This document shows, in pieces, positions 26,526-37,188 of a DNA stretch of 64,000 nt. Numbering within the stretch: position 1 is the stretch's first letter; every line of letters begins with the position of its first letter. The notes below the pieces were generated by a model. That model was not told the DNA's origin, ran no database searches, and saw only the letters and a program-made list of their open reading frames with translations. The stretch is from Comamonas sp. Lineage in GTDB: Bacteria; Pseudomonadota; Gammaproteobacteria; Burkholderiales; Burkholderiaceae_C. The DNA lies in NCBI GenBank assembly GCA_015478895.1, contig JADMKK010000020.1:62001-126000 (forward strand), written 5' to 3'. Made by a program: the position numbers and the translations under genes.

Positions 26526-29500
26526 TCAATTCATGGCTTGGGCTTGAGGTGCGGTAGTCGGCAAGGCTTGTGGAGTGACTGCTGGGTGCTGGATATCCAG
26601 TACCACCACCTTCACTTTGCCGGATTGGGCTGCCACGCTGCGTGTGGTGAGCATGCTTTGCATCTCTTCGGCAGTGGTTGGGACAGGTTGGCCCATGCCT
26701 AAGCTTTTCAGTTTTTTGGTGTCTTGTTGCGTTCCAAACCAAAGCACCAAATAAATCCCATGCTCATGGGCTTGCCAGTCGGTGGTGTACTGGCGCACAA
26801 GCTGTGTGTCGGCAGCAGTCCAAACTTCCCGGTGCCACTGCCCTTTAATTTCTATAGGCAAGCGCAGCGCACCCACACTGCAGGTGATATCCACTTCTTT
26901 ATCGTCAGCAACATGTGCTTCCGGGTCGTAGCGCACTTCTCGAGCACCTTGTCGCAGCAATTCAAGCAAATGGTCTCGGCAACGCTCTTCGCCATAAGGT
27001 GTGTTTTGGTCATCGTAAAAACCGCGCCAAGAATCCACGTCGCTGGCGCGAATTTTGGTTTGAACAACGCCTAGTTCTTCTAGCACCCACGCTTGCAGGT
27101 CTTCAATAGATTGGGGTGCAGCATCATTAGCAACACTCTGCACTGCATCCAAAGACGCTGGTACGTAGTTTTGTTCACAACTCTTGCGCAATTGCTGATG
27201 GCAAAGTGATTGCAGCGCCTCGGTGTAGCCGTCTTTCGGCGCATCGCGCAGTGCTTGCAAGCTAGCAATTGCGTCGGGCGTTGTTATGTTGGCTAACTGT
27301 TGCGCGATGGAGTGAAGAAATTCAGTGGCATCCCATGCGTTGTGGCTTCCGCAGGAAACCCCTGCAGGGTGTCTTGCTGCAGGCCAGAGCGCTCGAAAGC
27401 GTTGAAATACCCAAGCGCATTGCGTAGTGCTCCAGATTAGAGCCTCACCATGTTGGACGTAGCGGTGTTTTTGGCTACGTTCTTGAAGTTGCCACAGTAA
27501 GTTGGCATCGATGGCAAGGTTTTCTAATCGCGAGGATGTCGCCTCAAAATCGGTTAGTAGCCGTATGGCTTCCCAAGTCAGGTGTTTTTCATTGTCTGAA
27601 TCTGGATGGGGCCGTTGCTGTGCAATCGTACGAAGCGCATCCAGTGCACGCATGCGAATCAAGTGATCGATCAGCTGAATTTCTGTGCTTGATCGAAGGT
27701 CTGGAAACCGTTGCAGCCATTCTTGCGCAAGGGCTGTGTTGACTGCTGCACAAGCTTCTTCATGCAACAGTTCATGGAGGTTGGAAACATGTTCAACATC
27801 GGCACTCAACTGCGGTTCATAAAACCACCGCAGCCCTTTGTCTAACAGCTTTCTTTGCACCAGTTCTTGATGGATGCATGTTTTGAGAGCTTCTGTCTTG
27901 ACACCAGAGTGCTCATCAAAGCGGCCAGACTGCAAAAAGAAGAAAGCTGACAGGATGCGTTCATCGGACAGGTCTGAGGCGCTGCGACCATTTCGTAGGC
28001 GTTCTAACAGCCCTGCGATAACGATATAGCTGACTCTATATTCAGTATTTTCAACATAGCCTTGCGCAATTTCGTCCAGTGTTGGTGACGTCATTGGCTG
28101 CAGCAAGTGATTTTCAAATCCTTCGTACGCAGCAAGGGCAAGAGATTCATTGAGTACGGCGGGGAGTCGTTCCTCTGGTGGCGCTTTCTCGCTGGAGTCA
28201 CCATAAATACCACGTACGTAAATGGATGCTGGCCGCCAGCAAGCCTCCCAATCACCAGCTTTCAGCGCATCAAGGTGCTCGGTATACCAAGCAATGCTTT
28301 GCTTCTTAGCAGCAGCGTTTTCCGCTTGCCGTTGTGCCTTGCGCTTCTCTTGCTCGATTTCCCAATCCGCCTTTGGGCGAGGGGCAGTTAATTGCATGAG
28401 CCACGCTTGCTCAGATGGATTACCTGCTGCAAATTTTTGCGCTTTGTGGCGTATGGCAGCGCCTTGCTGATCATCATGCTGAGCTAAGAGCACCAGCTCT
28501 TTCCAGCGTCCGTCGTGTGCAGGTAGGGCATCTAGCAATTCGATGAGATCGGGTTCTGCGAGATTTAGAGCCGGTAAATAGTGAGCCAATTGGTACCAGT
28601 TGCTGCGCAGTGTTTCTGGGGTGCTTTGTGTAATCAGCAGAGTGTGCTGAATGGATTTTCGCAACTGAGGTGTATCGGCCAGCGCTGCATTCAGTGGATT
28701 GTTCTCATGCGTGCTGAGGTGATATCTGTCCAGAGCAGATAACCATTGCAGCACTTGTTGGGCACTAGGCGGTTGTGCTCGAACAGCTTTTGCAATGAGC
28801 GCAAAAGCCATTTCATTGACGTCGTCAAGGATGCCGTAATCATCATCTCCTTTCAGTTGAGGTATGCCAGCAGTGAAGACATCTAAAAACTGCAGAAGAT
28901 GCGATTCGGGCAACTCATTTTTGAGAAAGTAGAACTTTCCAGCCATTCGGCTATCGACGACTGCATACGCTAGGCAAATATCGGCCAGCACAGAGGCCTC
29001 AAAATTTTCAAAATCTTGGTGGTGGGCAAAGTCCAAAGCAAGGCGCAAGGCGTCTTCATTTGCCAATGCGGCGAGCTGAGCAACCAGTGTGCGACTCTCT
29101 GAAATACTGAGTTGATTGGCAAGACTACGCAATGCTGCGCTTCGAGCTGCGTAGATGTCATTGGCGTCGATAGCTATGGACGCGAGCGACTGGTGCAGCA
29201 CCTTTACCATGGCAGAGCCTTCTAAGGACTCAATAACCAACACGCGCAGCCAAATCATGGCCGGATCTTTCAGTGTTATCCAATGCGCTACATCCACTTG
29301 TAGATCGGCTTGAGCAAAACAGCGTACCTTCAACGAGTGCAGCGACCCTTGGCGTGGGTTGGCTGCAGTGGCACGCGCCAAAGTCTGCAGCAAAAGGCGT
29401 GCTTGGTAAGCTGGAAGATCGTCGGTTTCGCCATATTCGATAACGGCGATAGGGTCAAAAGCAATAACTTGCTGTGCCAAATGAGCGTCACGAGCTAACC

Positions 29501-30539
29501 ATGCATAGAGGCCACGCAAACTGGCTGGCACCATGCCAAGGTGTTGAAACAGTGCTAGAAGACGGCGGCGCTTGCGGTCGGTGTCGGCTTGCTGTGCTAG
29601 CCATTGGGCTGCCAGATATTCGCCAATGCGACGGTGCATATAGCCAAACTGATCGGCACCATGGGCCATAAAAAGTCTGGTATTGAGCGTGCTGGCAATG
29701 TCGCTTCCATTGGGCAATTGCTCTAAATCTTGAAGCAGCAACTCATCTTCTTCGAGATCTGCATGCGGCTTGCGCACAATGGACTGCTTACCGCAAAGAA
29801 GGAGGGCTGCACACGCAGCGCCTGATGCCGATACAAGCTTTGCAATAGGCAATGGCGGTTTTTTTACGCCGTTGTGTTCTTTTGCCAGCTCTTTGGTCGC
29901 CATCTTGAAAAGCTCTGCCCGTGTCTGCGGCAGCGTTGTTTTACTGGCAACCGCACAGATCAAGTCCAAAGTCTGCGGATTGCCTAGCCAATCTACTAAG
30001 CCCAATTGCTCAAAATGCGTATGCACTTCGGCTGCGCGAGGGACTCCTAAGCGGTGGCCTAGAAAGCTGAGTATTTCTGCTTTTGAGAATGGTTGAAGAT
30101 GGACTTCTAGAGGTGATTGTTCGTAGTCGCCATCTTTGATTGTGGAGGTGTAGCTACGACTGTGCCATTCGGCTACGCGGCAAGAGAGTACAAAGCGCGG
30201 GAAGCCAAGCTGCTCTAGTTTTTCCAGTACTTTGGAAATTGCGTCTCCCTCGTTTTTGGAGGCAGCCTCATCTAGCGCATCGATAACTAAGGTGCTGCCA
30301 TCTTGGTAGATCGATTTGGCATCCCTCTGCATGAGCTTTTTCGCTGTGCAGTAGCTGTAACCGGGCTGTTGCCCAAGGCGCTTCATCAACTCGGTTTTGC
30401 CCATGCCCGCTTCACCCAAAACGATGAGGGGGCGAGTTTCTTGAAGCAGATGTGCTTCGCCAAGTTCAACTTTTTCGTCTTGACTATCAGCACCTACTTT
30501 TGTGTACCAGAGCGTGCGCGGGATGTAGTTATTGTCCAT
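26526..30539 (-). CDS. large NACHT/STAND-like P-loop NTPase with C-terminal PD-(D/E)xK nuclease-like domain (1337 aa), candidate defence protein
   Basis: Walker A GEAGMGKTEL (aa 42-51), Walker B TLVIDALDEA (aa 83-92), LSCRVAEW, FGYMHRRIGEYLAAQWL (NACHT-type FxHxxxxEYLAA), long helical repeat-like middle, C-terminal EVDITCSVGALRLPIEIKGQW (D-x(n)-ExK, K1232). Confidence 0.75.
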   Translation of the reverse strand: MDNNYIPRTLWYTKVGADSQDEKVELGEAHLLQETRPLIVLGEAGMGKTELMKRLGQQPGYSYCTAKKLMQRDAKSIYQDGSTLVIDALDEAASKNEGDAISKVLEKLEQLGFPRFVLSCRVAEWHSRSYTSTIKDGDYEQSPLEVHLQPFSKAEILSFLGHRLGVPRAAEVHTHFEQLGLVDWLGNPQTLDLICAVASKTTLPQTRAELFKMATKELAKEHNGVKKPPLPIAKLVSASGAACAALLLCGKQSIVRKPHADLEEDELLLQDLEQLPNGSDIASTLNTRLFMAHGADQFGYMHRRIGEYLAAQWLAQQADTDRKRRRLLALFQHLGMVPASLRGLYAWLARDAHLAQQVIAFDPIAVIEYGETDDLPAYQARLLLQTLARATAANPRQGSLHSLKVRCFAQADLQVDVAHWITLKDPAMIWLRVLVIESLEGSAMVKVLHQSLASIAIDANDIYAARSAALRSLANQLSISESRTLVAQLAALANEDALRLALDFAHHQDFENFEASVLADICLAYAVVDSRMAGKFYFLKNELPESHLLQFLDVFTAGIPQLKGDDDYGILDDVNEMAFALIAKAVRAQPPSAQQVLQWLSALDRYHLSTHENNPLNAALADTPQLRKSIQHTLLITQSTPETLRSNWYQLAHYLPALNLAEPDLIELLDALPAHDGRWKELVLLAQHDDQQGAAIRHKAQKFAAGNPSEQAWLMQLTAPRPKADWEIEQEKRKAQRQAENAAAKKQSIAWYTEHLDALKAGDWEACWRPASIYVRGIYGDSSEKAPPEERLPAVLNESLALAAYEGFENHLLQPMTSPTLDEIAQGYVENTEYRVSYIVIAGLLERLRNGRSASDLSDERILSAFFFLQSGRFDEHSGVKTEALKTCIHQELVQRKLLDKGLRWFYEPQLSADVEHVSNLHELLHEEACAAVNTALAQEWLQRFPDLRSSTEIQLIDHLIRMRALDALRTIAQQRPHPDSDNEKHLTWEAIRLLTDFEATSSRLENLAIDANLLWQLQERSQKHRYVQHGEALIWSTTQCAWVFQRFRALWPAARHPAGVSCGSHNAWDATEFLHSIAQQLANITTPDAIASLQALRDAPKDGYTEALQSLCHQQLRKSCEQNYVPASLDAVQSVANDAAPQSIEDLQAWVLEELGVVQTKIRASDVDSWRGFYDDQNTPYGEERCRDHLLELLRQGAREVRYDPEAHVADDKEVDITCSVGALRLPIEIKGQWHREVWTAADTQLVRQYTTDWQAHEHGIYLVLWFGTQQDTKKLKSLGMGQPVPTTAEEMQSMLTTRSVAAQSGKVKVVVLDIQHPAVTPQALPTTAPQAQAMN

Positions 30540-30702
30540 TCAGCCTCTTCCTCACTGGCTGTCATTGTGGGGGAGGAACCTCTGGATTCTGGATGGGGTG
30601 AAATCAGGGTTAGTGCTTAATTTCGTCTAGAATCCGCCGCTTCGCTTTTCAGTTGCTCCGCTGACTGGCGTTTTCATATCCGGAGCCATGTAGAGGACTA
30701 CC

Positions 30703-31809
30703 ATGTATAAAAACCTCGCAGCCACGCTCGTGGCCGCCTGCGTTGTCGCCACTTCTTTCGCGCAATCCGAGACAACGCCGAAATCCCCCTCCACAGCCTC
30801 AGCAACCACCAAAGTTGGCTTTGTGTATGTCACGCCCGTTCTGCCCGCAGGATGGACGCGCCAGCATGAAGAGGGGCGGCTGGCACTGGAGCAATCCATG
30901 CCCGGCCAAGTCACCACCAAGGCGGTCGACAACGTGCCGGAAGGTCCGGACGCAGAGCGTGTGATTCGTGACCTGGCACGACAAGGCCATCAATTGATCT
31001 TCACCACCAGTTTTGGCTATATGGAGCCCACATTGCGCGTGGCTCAAGAATTCCCGAACGTGAAGTTCGAACACATCACGGGTTACAAGCAGGCGGACAA
31101 CGTGGCCACGGCCAATGCGCGCCATTACGAGGGGCGCTATCTGTCAGGTATTGCCGCAGGCCGCGTGAGCAAGACTGGCGTAGCGGGTTTTGTGGGCGGT
31201 ATGCCGATTCCTGAGGTAATCCAGGGCATTAACGCGTTTGCCTTAGGCATGCGCAGCGTCAACCCCAAGGCGCAGGTCAAGGTGGTGTGGCTGAACGCCT
31301 GGTTTGACCCACCGCGCGAGCGCGATGCCGCCATGACGCTGATGGACCAGGGCGCCGATGTGTTGTCCTTTCAGGTGGCCAGCACGGCCGTGATGGCGGC
31401 GGCGCAAGAGCGCGGCAAGATGGCCGTGGCCTTTCACTCCGACATGCGCAAAGCTGCACCAGATGCCCAGTTGCTGGCAGTGACCCACCATTGGGATCGC
31501 TATTACGCCGACCGTGTGAAGGCCGCGCAAAACGGCACATGGAAGTCTGGCGACGCCTGGGGTGGCGTCAAAGAAGGCATGGTGCGCGTAGAACACTTTG
31601 GCCCGCAATTGCCCCCAGCCGTGCGCCAGGAGTTGCTGCAGCGCCAGCAAGAGATCGCTGCAGGCCAGCTTGTGCCGTTCAAGGCCACGCATGCCGAGGT
31701 GCGCGATAACCAAGGGCAGCTGCGTATTCCGCGCAACCATCAACTGACGGATGCACAGCTGCTGCAAATGGACTGGCTGGTGGAAGGGGTAATGGGTACT
31801 ACCCAGTAA
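30703..31809 (+). CDS. BMP family ABC transporter substrate-binding protein
   Basis: KVGFVYVTPVLPAGWTRQHEEGRLALEQ...LARQGHQLIFTTSFGYMEPTLRVAQEFPNVKFEHITGYKQADNVATANARHYEGRYLSGIAAG. Confidence 0.9.
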   Translation: MYKNLAATLVAACVVATSFAQSETTPKSPSTASATTKVGFVYVTPVLPAGWTRQHEEGRLALEQSMPGQVTTKAVDNVPEGPDAERVIRDLARQGHQLIFTTSFGYMEPTLRVAQEFPNVKFEHITGYKQADNVATANARHYEGRYLSGIAAGRVSKTGVAGFVGGMPIPEVIQGINAFALGMRSVNPKAQVKVVWLNAWFDPPRERDAAMTLMDQGADVLSFQVASTAVMAAAQERGKMAVAFHSDMRKAAPDAQLLAVTHHWDRYYADRVKAAQNGTWKSGDAWGGVKEGMVRVEHFGPQLPPAVRQELLQRQQEIAAGQLVPFKATHAEVRDNQGQLRIPRNHQLTDAQLLQMDWLVEGVMGTTQ

Positions 31810-31868
31810 GCTGCCCGGGCAGCAAGTTGGAAAGTACGTAGCGCATTGCTGCTCCAGCAACTTGAAAA

Positions 31869-31954
31869 TCAGGAGCTGTATGCCGTTGTCGCAGCTTGTT
31901 TTTGGCATGTTTCATGCTGGAAGCCCAACATTGGCAACGGCAAGCTGCTCCTGA
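31869..31954. repeat. imperfect inverted repeat (family B, GAGCAGCTTGCCGTTG arms)
   Basis: Left arm TCAGGAGCTGTATGCCGTTGTC; right arm reverse complement TCAGGAGCAGCTTGCCGTTGCC. Confidence 0.6.
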
Positions 31955-31973
31955 AATATTTATCTGACTTTAA

Positions 31974-33278
31974 ATGCCCATGTCCATCAAGCTTTACCGC
32001 AGTGCCTTGCTTCGCTTTTCTGAGGATGGGAGCCCGTTGTATGACAGCGATGGGCTGCTGGCCGTCGCTGCGGATGCGCAAGGGCAAGAACGCGTCATTG
32101 CTGCGGGTAGCTGGCAAGCCTTGCAGGCGCCTTATGCAGCGCTGCCGGACGTGGAAATCATCCACCTGCCCGGCAAGCTGATTGCGCCCGGCTTTGTGGA
32201 CATGCACATCCACTACCCGCAAACCGATGTGATCGGCGCACCCGCCGAGGGCTTGCTGCCTTGGCTGGAAAACTACACCTTCCCGCACGAATCGCGCTTT
32301 CATGACCGTGCCTATGCCGACAGCGTGGCGGAGTTTTTCCTCGACGAGTTGCTGCGCAATGGCGTGACAACGTCGCTGACATTTGCAACGTCCCACCCCA
32401 CGTCAGTCGATGCCATCATGGCGGCCTCACAAGCGCGTGGCATGCGCATGATGGCGGGCAAAGTCTTGCAAGACCGCCACAGCCCTGATGGTGTACGCGA
32501 CGACACCGAGCAAGGCCTGATTGACACTGAAAATCTGATCCAGCGCTGGCATGGCGTAGACCGCCTGGGTTATGCGATCACACCGCGCTTTGCGCCCACC
32601 AGCACGCCCGAGCAGTTGCAGGGCGCGGGCGAGCTGGCCGCCAAATACAGCGATGTCTGGATCCATTCCCATGTCTCCGAAAACCTCGACGAAATCCGCT
32701 GGGTGCGGGAGCTATACCCAGAGGCACGCAGCTATCTGGATGTGTACCAAGGCTTTGGTCTGATGCGCGAACGCGCGGTATATGCGCACTGCATCTGGCT
32801 GGATGAAACCGACCGGGCATTGCTGCGAGCCACCCAAACCGCAGCGGCGATCAGTCCGACCAGCAACTTGTTTCTATCGAGTGGCTACTTTGATTATTTG
32901 AAGGCCGATGCCGCAGGCTTCATGTATGGGCTGGCCAGCGATGTGGGCGGCGGCATGAGCTTTTCACCGTTTCGCACCATGCAGGCGGCATACATGGTGG
33001 GGCGTGAGCATCACAGCAAAGAAGGCCTGAGCCTCAAACCCGCGCACCTGTGGTGGCAGCACACAGCAGGCGCTGCCACGGCGCTGGGGCTCGATGGCGT
33101 GATCGGTAATTTGCAGCCCGGTTGCGAGGCGGATTTTGTGGTCATCAACCCCGCATGCACGCCGCTGCTGGCGCGCAAAACACAGCAGGCCGCATCGCTG
33201 GATGAACTGCTTTTTGCCATGATCGTCCTGGGCGATGACCGCCTGATTGAGCAAACCATTGTTTCTCAAGCAAAATAG
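31974..33278 (+). CDS. guaD: guanine deaminase
   Basis: [43 protein letters not shown]...[10 protein letters not shown]...[19 protein letters not shown]...[20 protein letters not shown]. Confidence 0.95.
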   Translation: MPMSIKLYRSALLRFSEDGSPLYDSDGLLAVAADAQGQERVIAAGSWQALQAPYAALPDVEIIHLPGKLIAPGFVDMHIHYPQTDVIGAPAEGLLPWLENYTFPHESRFHDRAYADSVAEFFLDELLRNGVTTSLTFATSHPTSVDAIMAASQARGMRMMAGKVLQDRHSPDGVRDDTEQGLIDTENLIQRWHGVDRLGYAITPRFAPTSTPEQLQGAGELAAKYSDVWIHSHVSENLDEIRWVRELYPEARSYLDVYQGFGLMRERAVYAHCIWLDETDRALLRATQTAAAISPTSNLFLSSGYFDYLKADAAGFMYGLASDVGGGMSFSPFRTMQAAYMVGREHHSKEGLSLKPAHLWWQHTAGAATALGLDGVIGNLQPGCEADFVVINPACTPLLARKTQQAASLDELLFAMIVLGDDRLIEQTIVSQAK

Positions 33279-33342
33279 CGCCATAGCGCTTTATCACACA
33301 GCGCACCCAGCTATAAAAAATTCAGCAAAACAGGACACCCCC

Positions 33343-33909
33343 ATGAGCATCATGAGCGACAAATGGATCCGCAAAATGGCGGAGCAGACCGGCATGATCG
33401 AGCCGTTTGAGCCCGGTCAGATTCGCGAGGCCGATGGCAAGAAAATCATCAGCTATGGCACCTCCAGCTACGGCTACGACATTCGCTGTGCACGCGAATT
33501 CAAGGTATTTACCAACATCCACAGCACTGTGGTCGATCCCAAAAACTTCGACGAAAAAAGCTTTGTCGACATGGAAGGTGACTACTGCATCATCCCTCCC
33601 AACAGCTTTGCGCTGGCGCGCACCGTGGAGTACTTCCGCATTCCGCGCGACGTGCTGACCGTGTGCCTGGGCAAGAGCACTTATGCGCGTTGCGGCATCA
33701 TCGTCAACGTGACGCCGTTTGAGCCTGAGTGGGAAGGCTATGTGACGCTGGAGTTCTCCAACACCACACCGCTGCCCGCCAAAATTTACGCGGGTGAAGG
33801 CTGCGCGCAAGTGCTGTTCCTGCAAGGCAATGAGCCATGCGAGACCAGCTATAAAGACCGCGGCGGAAAATACCAGGGCCAGCACGGCGTGACGCTGCCA
33901 CGCACCTGA
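33343..33909 (+). CDS. dcd: dCTP deaminase
   Basis: [28 protein letters not shown]...[35 protein letters not shown]...[52 protein letters not shown]. Confidence 0.97.
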   Translation: MSIMSDKWIRKMAEQTGMIEPFEPGQIREADGKKIISYGTSSYGYDIRCAREFKVFTNIHSTVVDPKNFDEKSFVDMEGDYCIIPPNSFALARTVEYFRIPRDVLTVCLGKSTYARCGIIVNVTPFEPEWEGYVTLEFSNTTPLPAKIYAGEGCAQVLFLQGNEPCETSYKDRGGKYQGQHGVTLPRT

Positions 33910-33931
33910 GGCACCGCACGGCGCTGCAACC

Positions 33932-33957
33932 GGCCGACCTTGAGGTCGGCTTTTTTA
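33932..33957 (+). terminator. Rho-independent terminator of dcd
   Basis: GCCGACCttgaGGTCGGCTTTTTT. Confidence 0.85.
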
Positions 33958-33982
33958 TGCCCGTGCTTTTTGCGCAGCTGCC

Positions 33983-35698
33983 TTAGCTGGCGTAAACCAC
34001 GCAGTTGCGGCCGTTGTGTTTGGCTTCGTACAGCGCTTCGTCGCTGCGCCGGATCATTGCAGCCAAATCATCGTTGCCATGACTGTGCAAACTGCTAACG
34101 CCGGCGCTGAGGGTGAGGGAGCCCACATGGGTGAAGCTCATTTTTTCGATAGCGCTCAGCAAATCGCTGGCCAAGTGCTGTGCCGCCGATGCCTCAGTGT
34201 CGGGTAGCAAGATCACGAACTCTTCTCCCCCAAAGCGGGCCACCAGATCGGTTTTGCGGGTGCGTTGGGTCAAGACCAAGGCAAGCTGTTGCAGCACCCC
34301 ATCACCGGCATCATGACCGTACCGATCATTGATACGTTTGAAAAAATCAATATCCATGGAAATCACGCTCAGTGGGCGGCCACTGCGCAGGGCCAGATCC
34401 TGCACCAAGCTGGCCTGGGCTTCAAACCCTCGCCGATTGAGCAAGCCTGTCAGCGGGTCAGTGCTGGCCAGGCGCTGAAGGGTTTGATTGGCCAATTTCA
34501 GTTCTTGATTGGCAGTATGGAGTTCTTGGGTGCGCAGTTGCACCTGGCTGTGCATGGCTGCATTAGCGTCCAGCAGCTGTTGGGTCATCTGTGACAGGGA
34601 TGCTGACAGTTGCCGCACTTCTCGATTGTTACCAGACAAAGGAATCTCTTGCTGCGTATTGCCGGCGCTAATGCGACTGGCTGCGACAGCCAGGTTGCTC
34701 AGGTCGTCACTGACGCTGCGGGCCAGCGAACGGGCCAGCAGTGCGCTCAATAAGCCAACCATCAAGCCTGCTGCCAAGGCCCACCACAAAATATGCTTGG
34801 CATCGGCATACGCCGTCTCCACAGGTTGGCGTGCTACCACCCACCAGCCCAGATCAGCGTGGAAATCTGGCAAGCGTGCGGCTGTCGTGAGATAGGCCTG
34901 CGGGCGGTCTTTCCAGACGATGGGAGCGGCCGTAATGAGAGCTTCGCGCTGGTGCAGTGCCTGCGAAACCGGCAGCGACTGCCCTAGACTGGTGTACGGT
35001 GCCATGACACCGTCTGGTGCGTAAATGAGTTCGCCTTTGCGGTCAAAGATGAAGATACTTTGCTGCAATGTGCGGCCCGTGGAACTGAGCAGCCCTTCAA
35101 CGATGTCGCGTACCCAGTCCCAACTGCCATGAATACCTAATACCCCTGCAATGCTGCCGTCGGGGCGGTGGATGGGAGCGGAAAAATCGACCAATCGCAG
35201 TGGCTCGCCGGTGCTGCTACGTGGCAATAAATCTGCCAGCAGTTTCGCAGGATGCACTTCGCTGATAAAAGGTTCGACCATCCCTTGGCGGAACCAGGGG
35301 CGGGTCGAGACGTTCACCCCTGTGAGCATGTTGCCGGTAGCGTTGCGTACGACCCCTTGCTCGTCCGCGACGCCAATCCATACGTTATGTGGATTGATGT
35401 GCTGGATGCGGTCCAGCATCTTGCCGACGGAGGGGGAGTCAAGGCCCTCATCCCACAACTCCTTGGAGCGCGCCAGCACTTGCGCGCGGTGACTTTGCTG
35501 TAGAAGTTCTTTGCTCAGCAGCATTGCCGCGTTCTGGGCTACCGTAGATAGTGCAGCACCTGCTTGCTGCTCAAGGCGCCATGTGAGTAGCTCTCCCGCA
35601 ATAAAGCTCAAAGTTATTGCGAGCGTTGCAGTCAGGCTGCCAAAGATCAAGGCAATTTGGGTTCGAACACTGGGAAGGGTACGCGCAGGGTGGTGCAT
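33983..35698 (-). CDS. membrane-bound diguanylate cyclase (Cache-like sensor + HAMP + GGDEF)
   Basis: LASTDPLTGLLNRRGFEAQ...ISMDIDFFKRINDRYGHDAGDGVL...VARFGGEEFVILLPDTE; N-terminal TM and extracellular domain. Confidence 0.93.
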   Translation of the reverse strand: MHHPARTLPSVRTQIALIFGSLTATLAITLSFIAGELLTWRLEQQAGAALSTVAQNAAMLLSKELLQQSHRAQVLARSKELWDEGLDSPSVGKMLDRIQHINPHNVWIGVADEQGVVRNATGNMLTGVNVSTRPWFRQGMVEPFISEVHPAKLLADLLPRSSTGEPLRLVDFSAPIHRPDGSIAGVLGIHGSWDWVRDIVEGLLSSTGRTLQQSIFIFDRKGELIYAPDGVMAPYTSLGQSLPVSQALHQREALITAAPIVWKDRPQAYLTTAARLPDFHADLGWWVVARQPVETAYADAKHILWWALAAGLMVGLLSALLARSLARSVSDDLSNLAVAASRISAGNTQQEIPLSGNNREVRQLSASLSQMTQQLLDANAAMHSQVQLRTQELHTANQELKLANQTLQRLASTDPLTGLLNRRGFEAQASLVQDLALRSGRPLSVISMDIDFFKRINDRYGHDAGDGVLQQLALVLTQRTRKTDLVARFGGEEFVILLPDTEASAAQHLASDLLSAIEKMSFTHVGSLTLSAGVSSLHSHGNDDLAAMIRRSDEALYEAKHNGRNCVVYAS

Positions 35699-35916
35699 GA
35701 AATGGCAGCCGTATACAGACAACCTCGGAGCCTTAGCGGTTTTATAGGTAGCGCGCTGTTGCATTACTGCGTGAGGTATTCAGAGAACAACATGGTGCAC
35801 GGTGGTTCTGGGGGTGTCCTACAAGCGAAAGGCATGAGTCACCCGGAGCAAAATCAAACAGGCATTTCTAAGATGGCGCTATCGCTGATTAAACGTGATG
35901 AAGTGCGTACAAAGGT

Positions 35917-36162
35917 ATGACCAAATTCAAAGAAGTTCCGTGGTTTTACGCCGGGTTGTCCATACTGGGCTTACTTGCCATTGCAGGTTTGTTGGCCTTG
36001 CTGACGGATGTGATTGACGGGCATGTCAAGCAGGCCCAAGTGATTAGCCGCGCAGCCAGCTGGCAGGGGCAACCTGTCGGCGTGATGCCTCAAAGGGGAG
36101 CTGCTGCATTCAAAGGTGATCCTTTCCTGCAAGTGAATACCCTTACGATCACTGCACCGTGA
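35917..36162 (+). CDS. hypothetical small membrane protein
   Basis: 81-aa ORF with one hydrophobic segment (FYAGLSILGLLAIAGLLALLTDVI) in a gap before the metallopeptidase gene. Confidence 0.45.
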   Translation: MTKFKEVPWFYAGLSILGLLAIAGLLALLTDVIDGHVKQAQVISRAASWQGQPVGVMPQRGAAAFKGDPFLQVNTLTITAP

Positions 36163-36205
36163 AAAATGCATGGGACACCGTGCCTGAGAGCAGGAAAGGC
36201 AGTTT

Positions 36206-37078
36206 ATGAAGTGGGAAGGCAATCGCCAATCGCGCAATGTGGAAGACCGCCGCAGTGGTGGCGGCGCCCCAGTCTTTGGCGGCCGCAATATTGGTATTGG
36301 CACCATCGTGGTGGCTTTAATTGGCGGCTGGGTCTTGGGCATTAATCCGCTGACGCTGCTCGGAGTGCTTAGCGGCGGCGGAGGTGGGGCGCCGGTGGTG
36401 CAGCAACAATCGCCAGCACAAGGGCCTCCTGCAGGCGATGCGATGGGACAGTTTGTCTCCACCGTTTTGGCGGACACAGAAGACGTTTGGGCGCAGCTCT
36501 TTAAGCAAGGCGGGGCAAATTACAAAGAGCCTAGATTGGTGCTTTTTCGAGGTGCCGTGGGCACGGCTTGTGGAACAGGTCAGTCCGCGATGGGCCCCTT
36601 TTATTGCCCAGGAGATCACAAGGTCTACATCGACCTGTCCTTTTTCGAGCAGCTCAAACATCAGCTGGGAGCCCCTGGCGATTTCGCACAGGCTTACGTG
36701 ATTGCGCACGAAGTGGGCCACCATGTTCAAAACTTGCTGGGAATCTCCGGGCAAGTCGATCAAATGCGCAATCGTGTCAGCAAGATCGAGTACAACCAGT
36801 TGTCAGTGAAGTTGGAACTGCAGGCAGATTGTTTTGCAGGTGTTTGGGCATACCACGGGCACAAGCAACGCCAAATTTTGGAGCAAGGCGATGTGGAAGA
36901 AGCCATGAATGCTGCCTCTAAAATTGGCGATGATGCTTTGCAACGGGCGCAGACAGGGCAAGTAGTTCCTGACAGCTTTACGCATGGCACCAGTGCCCAG
37001 CGACAGCGCTGGTTCAAAACAGGTCTGCAAAGCGGCAACATGCAGGCGTGTGACACGTTCACGGCAAAAATTTTGTAG
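36206..37078 (+). CDS. YpfJ/KPN_02809-type neutral zinc metallopeptidase
   Basis: [20 protein letters not shown]...[30 protein letters not shown]...[17 protein letters not shown]. Confidence 0.93.
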   Translation: MKWEGNRQSRNVEDRRSGGGAPVFGGRNIGIGTIVVALIGGWVLGINPLTLLGVLSGGGGGAPVVQQQSPAQGPPAGDAMGQFVSTVLADTEDVWAQLFKQGGANYKEPRLVLFRGAVGTACGTGQSAMGPFYCPGDHKVYIDLSFFEQLKHQLGAPGDFAQAYVIAHEVGHHVQNLLGISGQVDQMRNRVSKIEYNQLSVKLELQADCFAGVWAYHGHKQRQILEQGDVEEAMNAASKIGDDALQRAQTGQVVPDSFTHGTSAQRQRWFKTGLQSGNMQACDTFTAKIL

Positions 37079-37188
37079 TAATACCTAGCTGTTCGTGCGG
37101 TTTTATTTCCCCCGAATCCAGGGGGGAACGCTGGATTTAATGACCTCACACAGTGCTTGGCGCGCACAGTGCGACAATAGCAGTCTCA

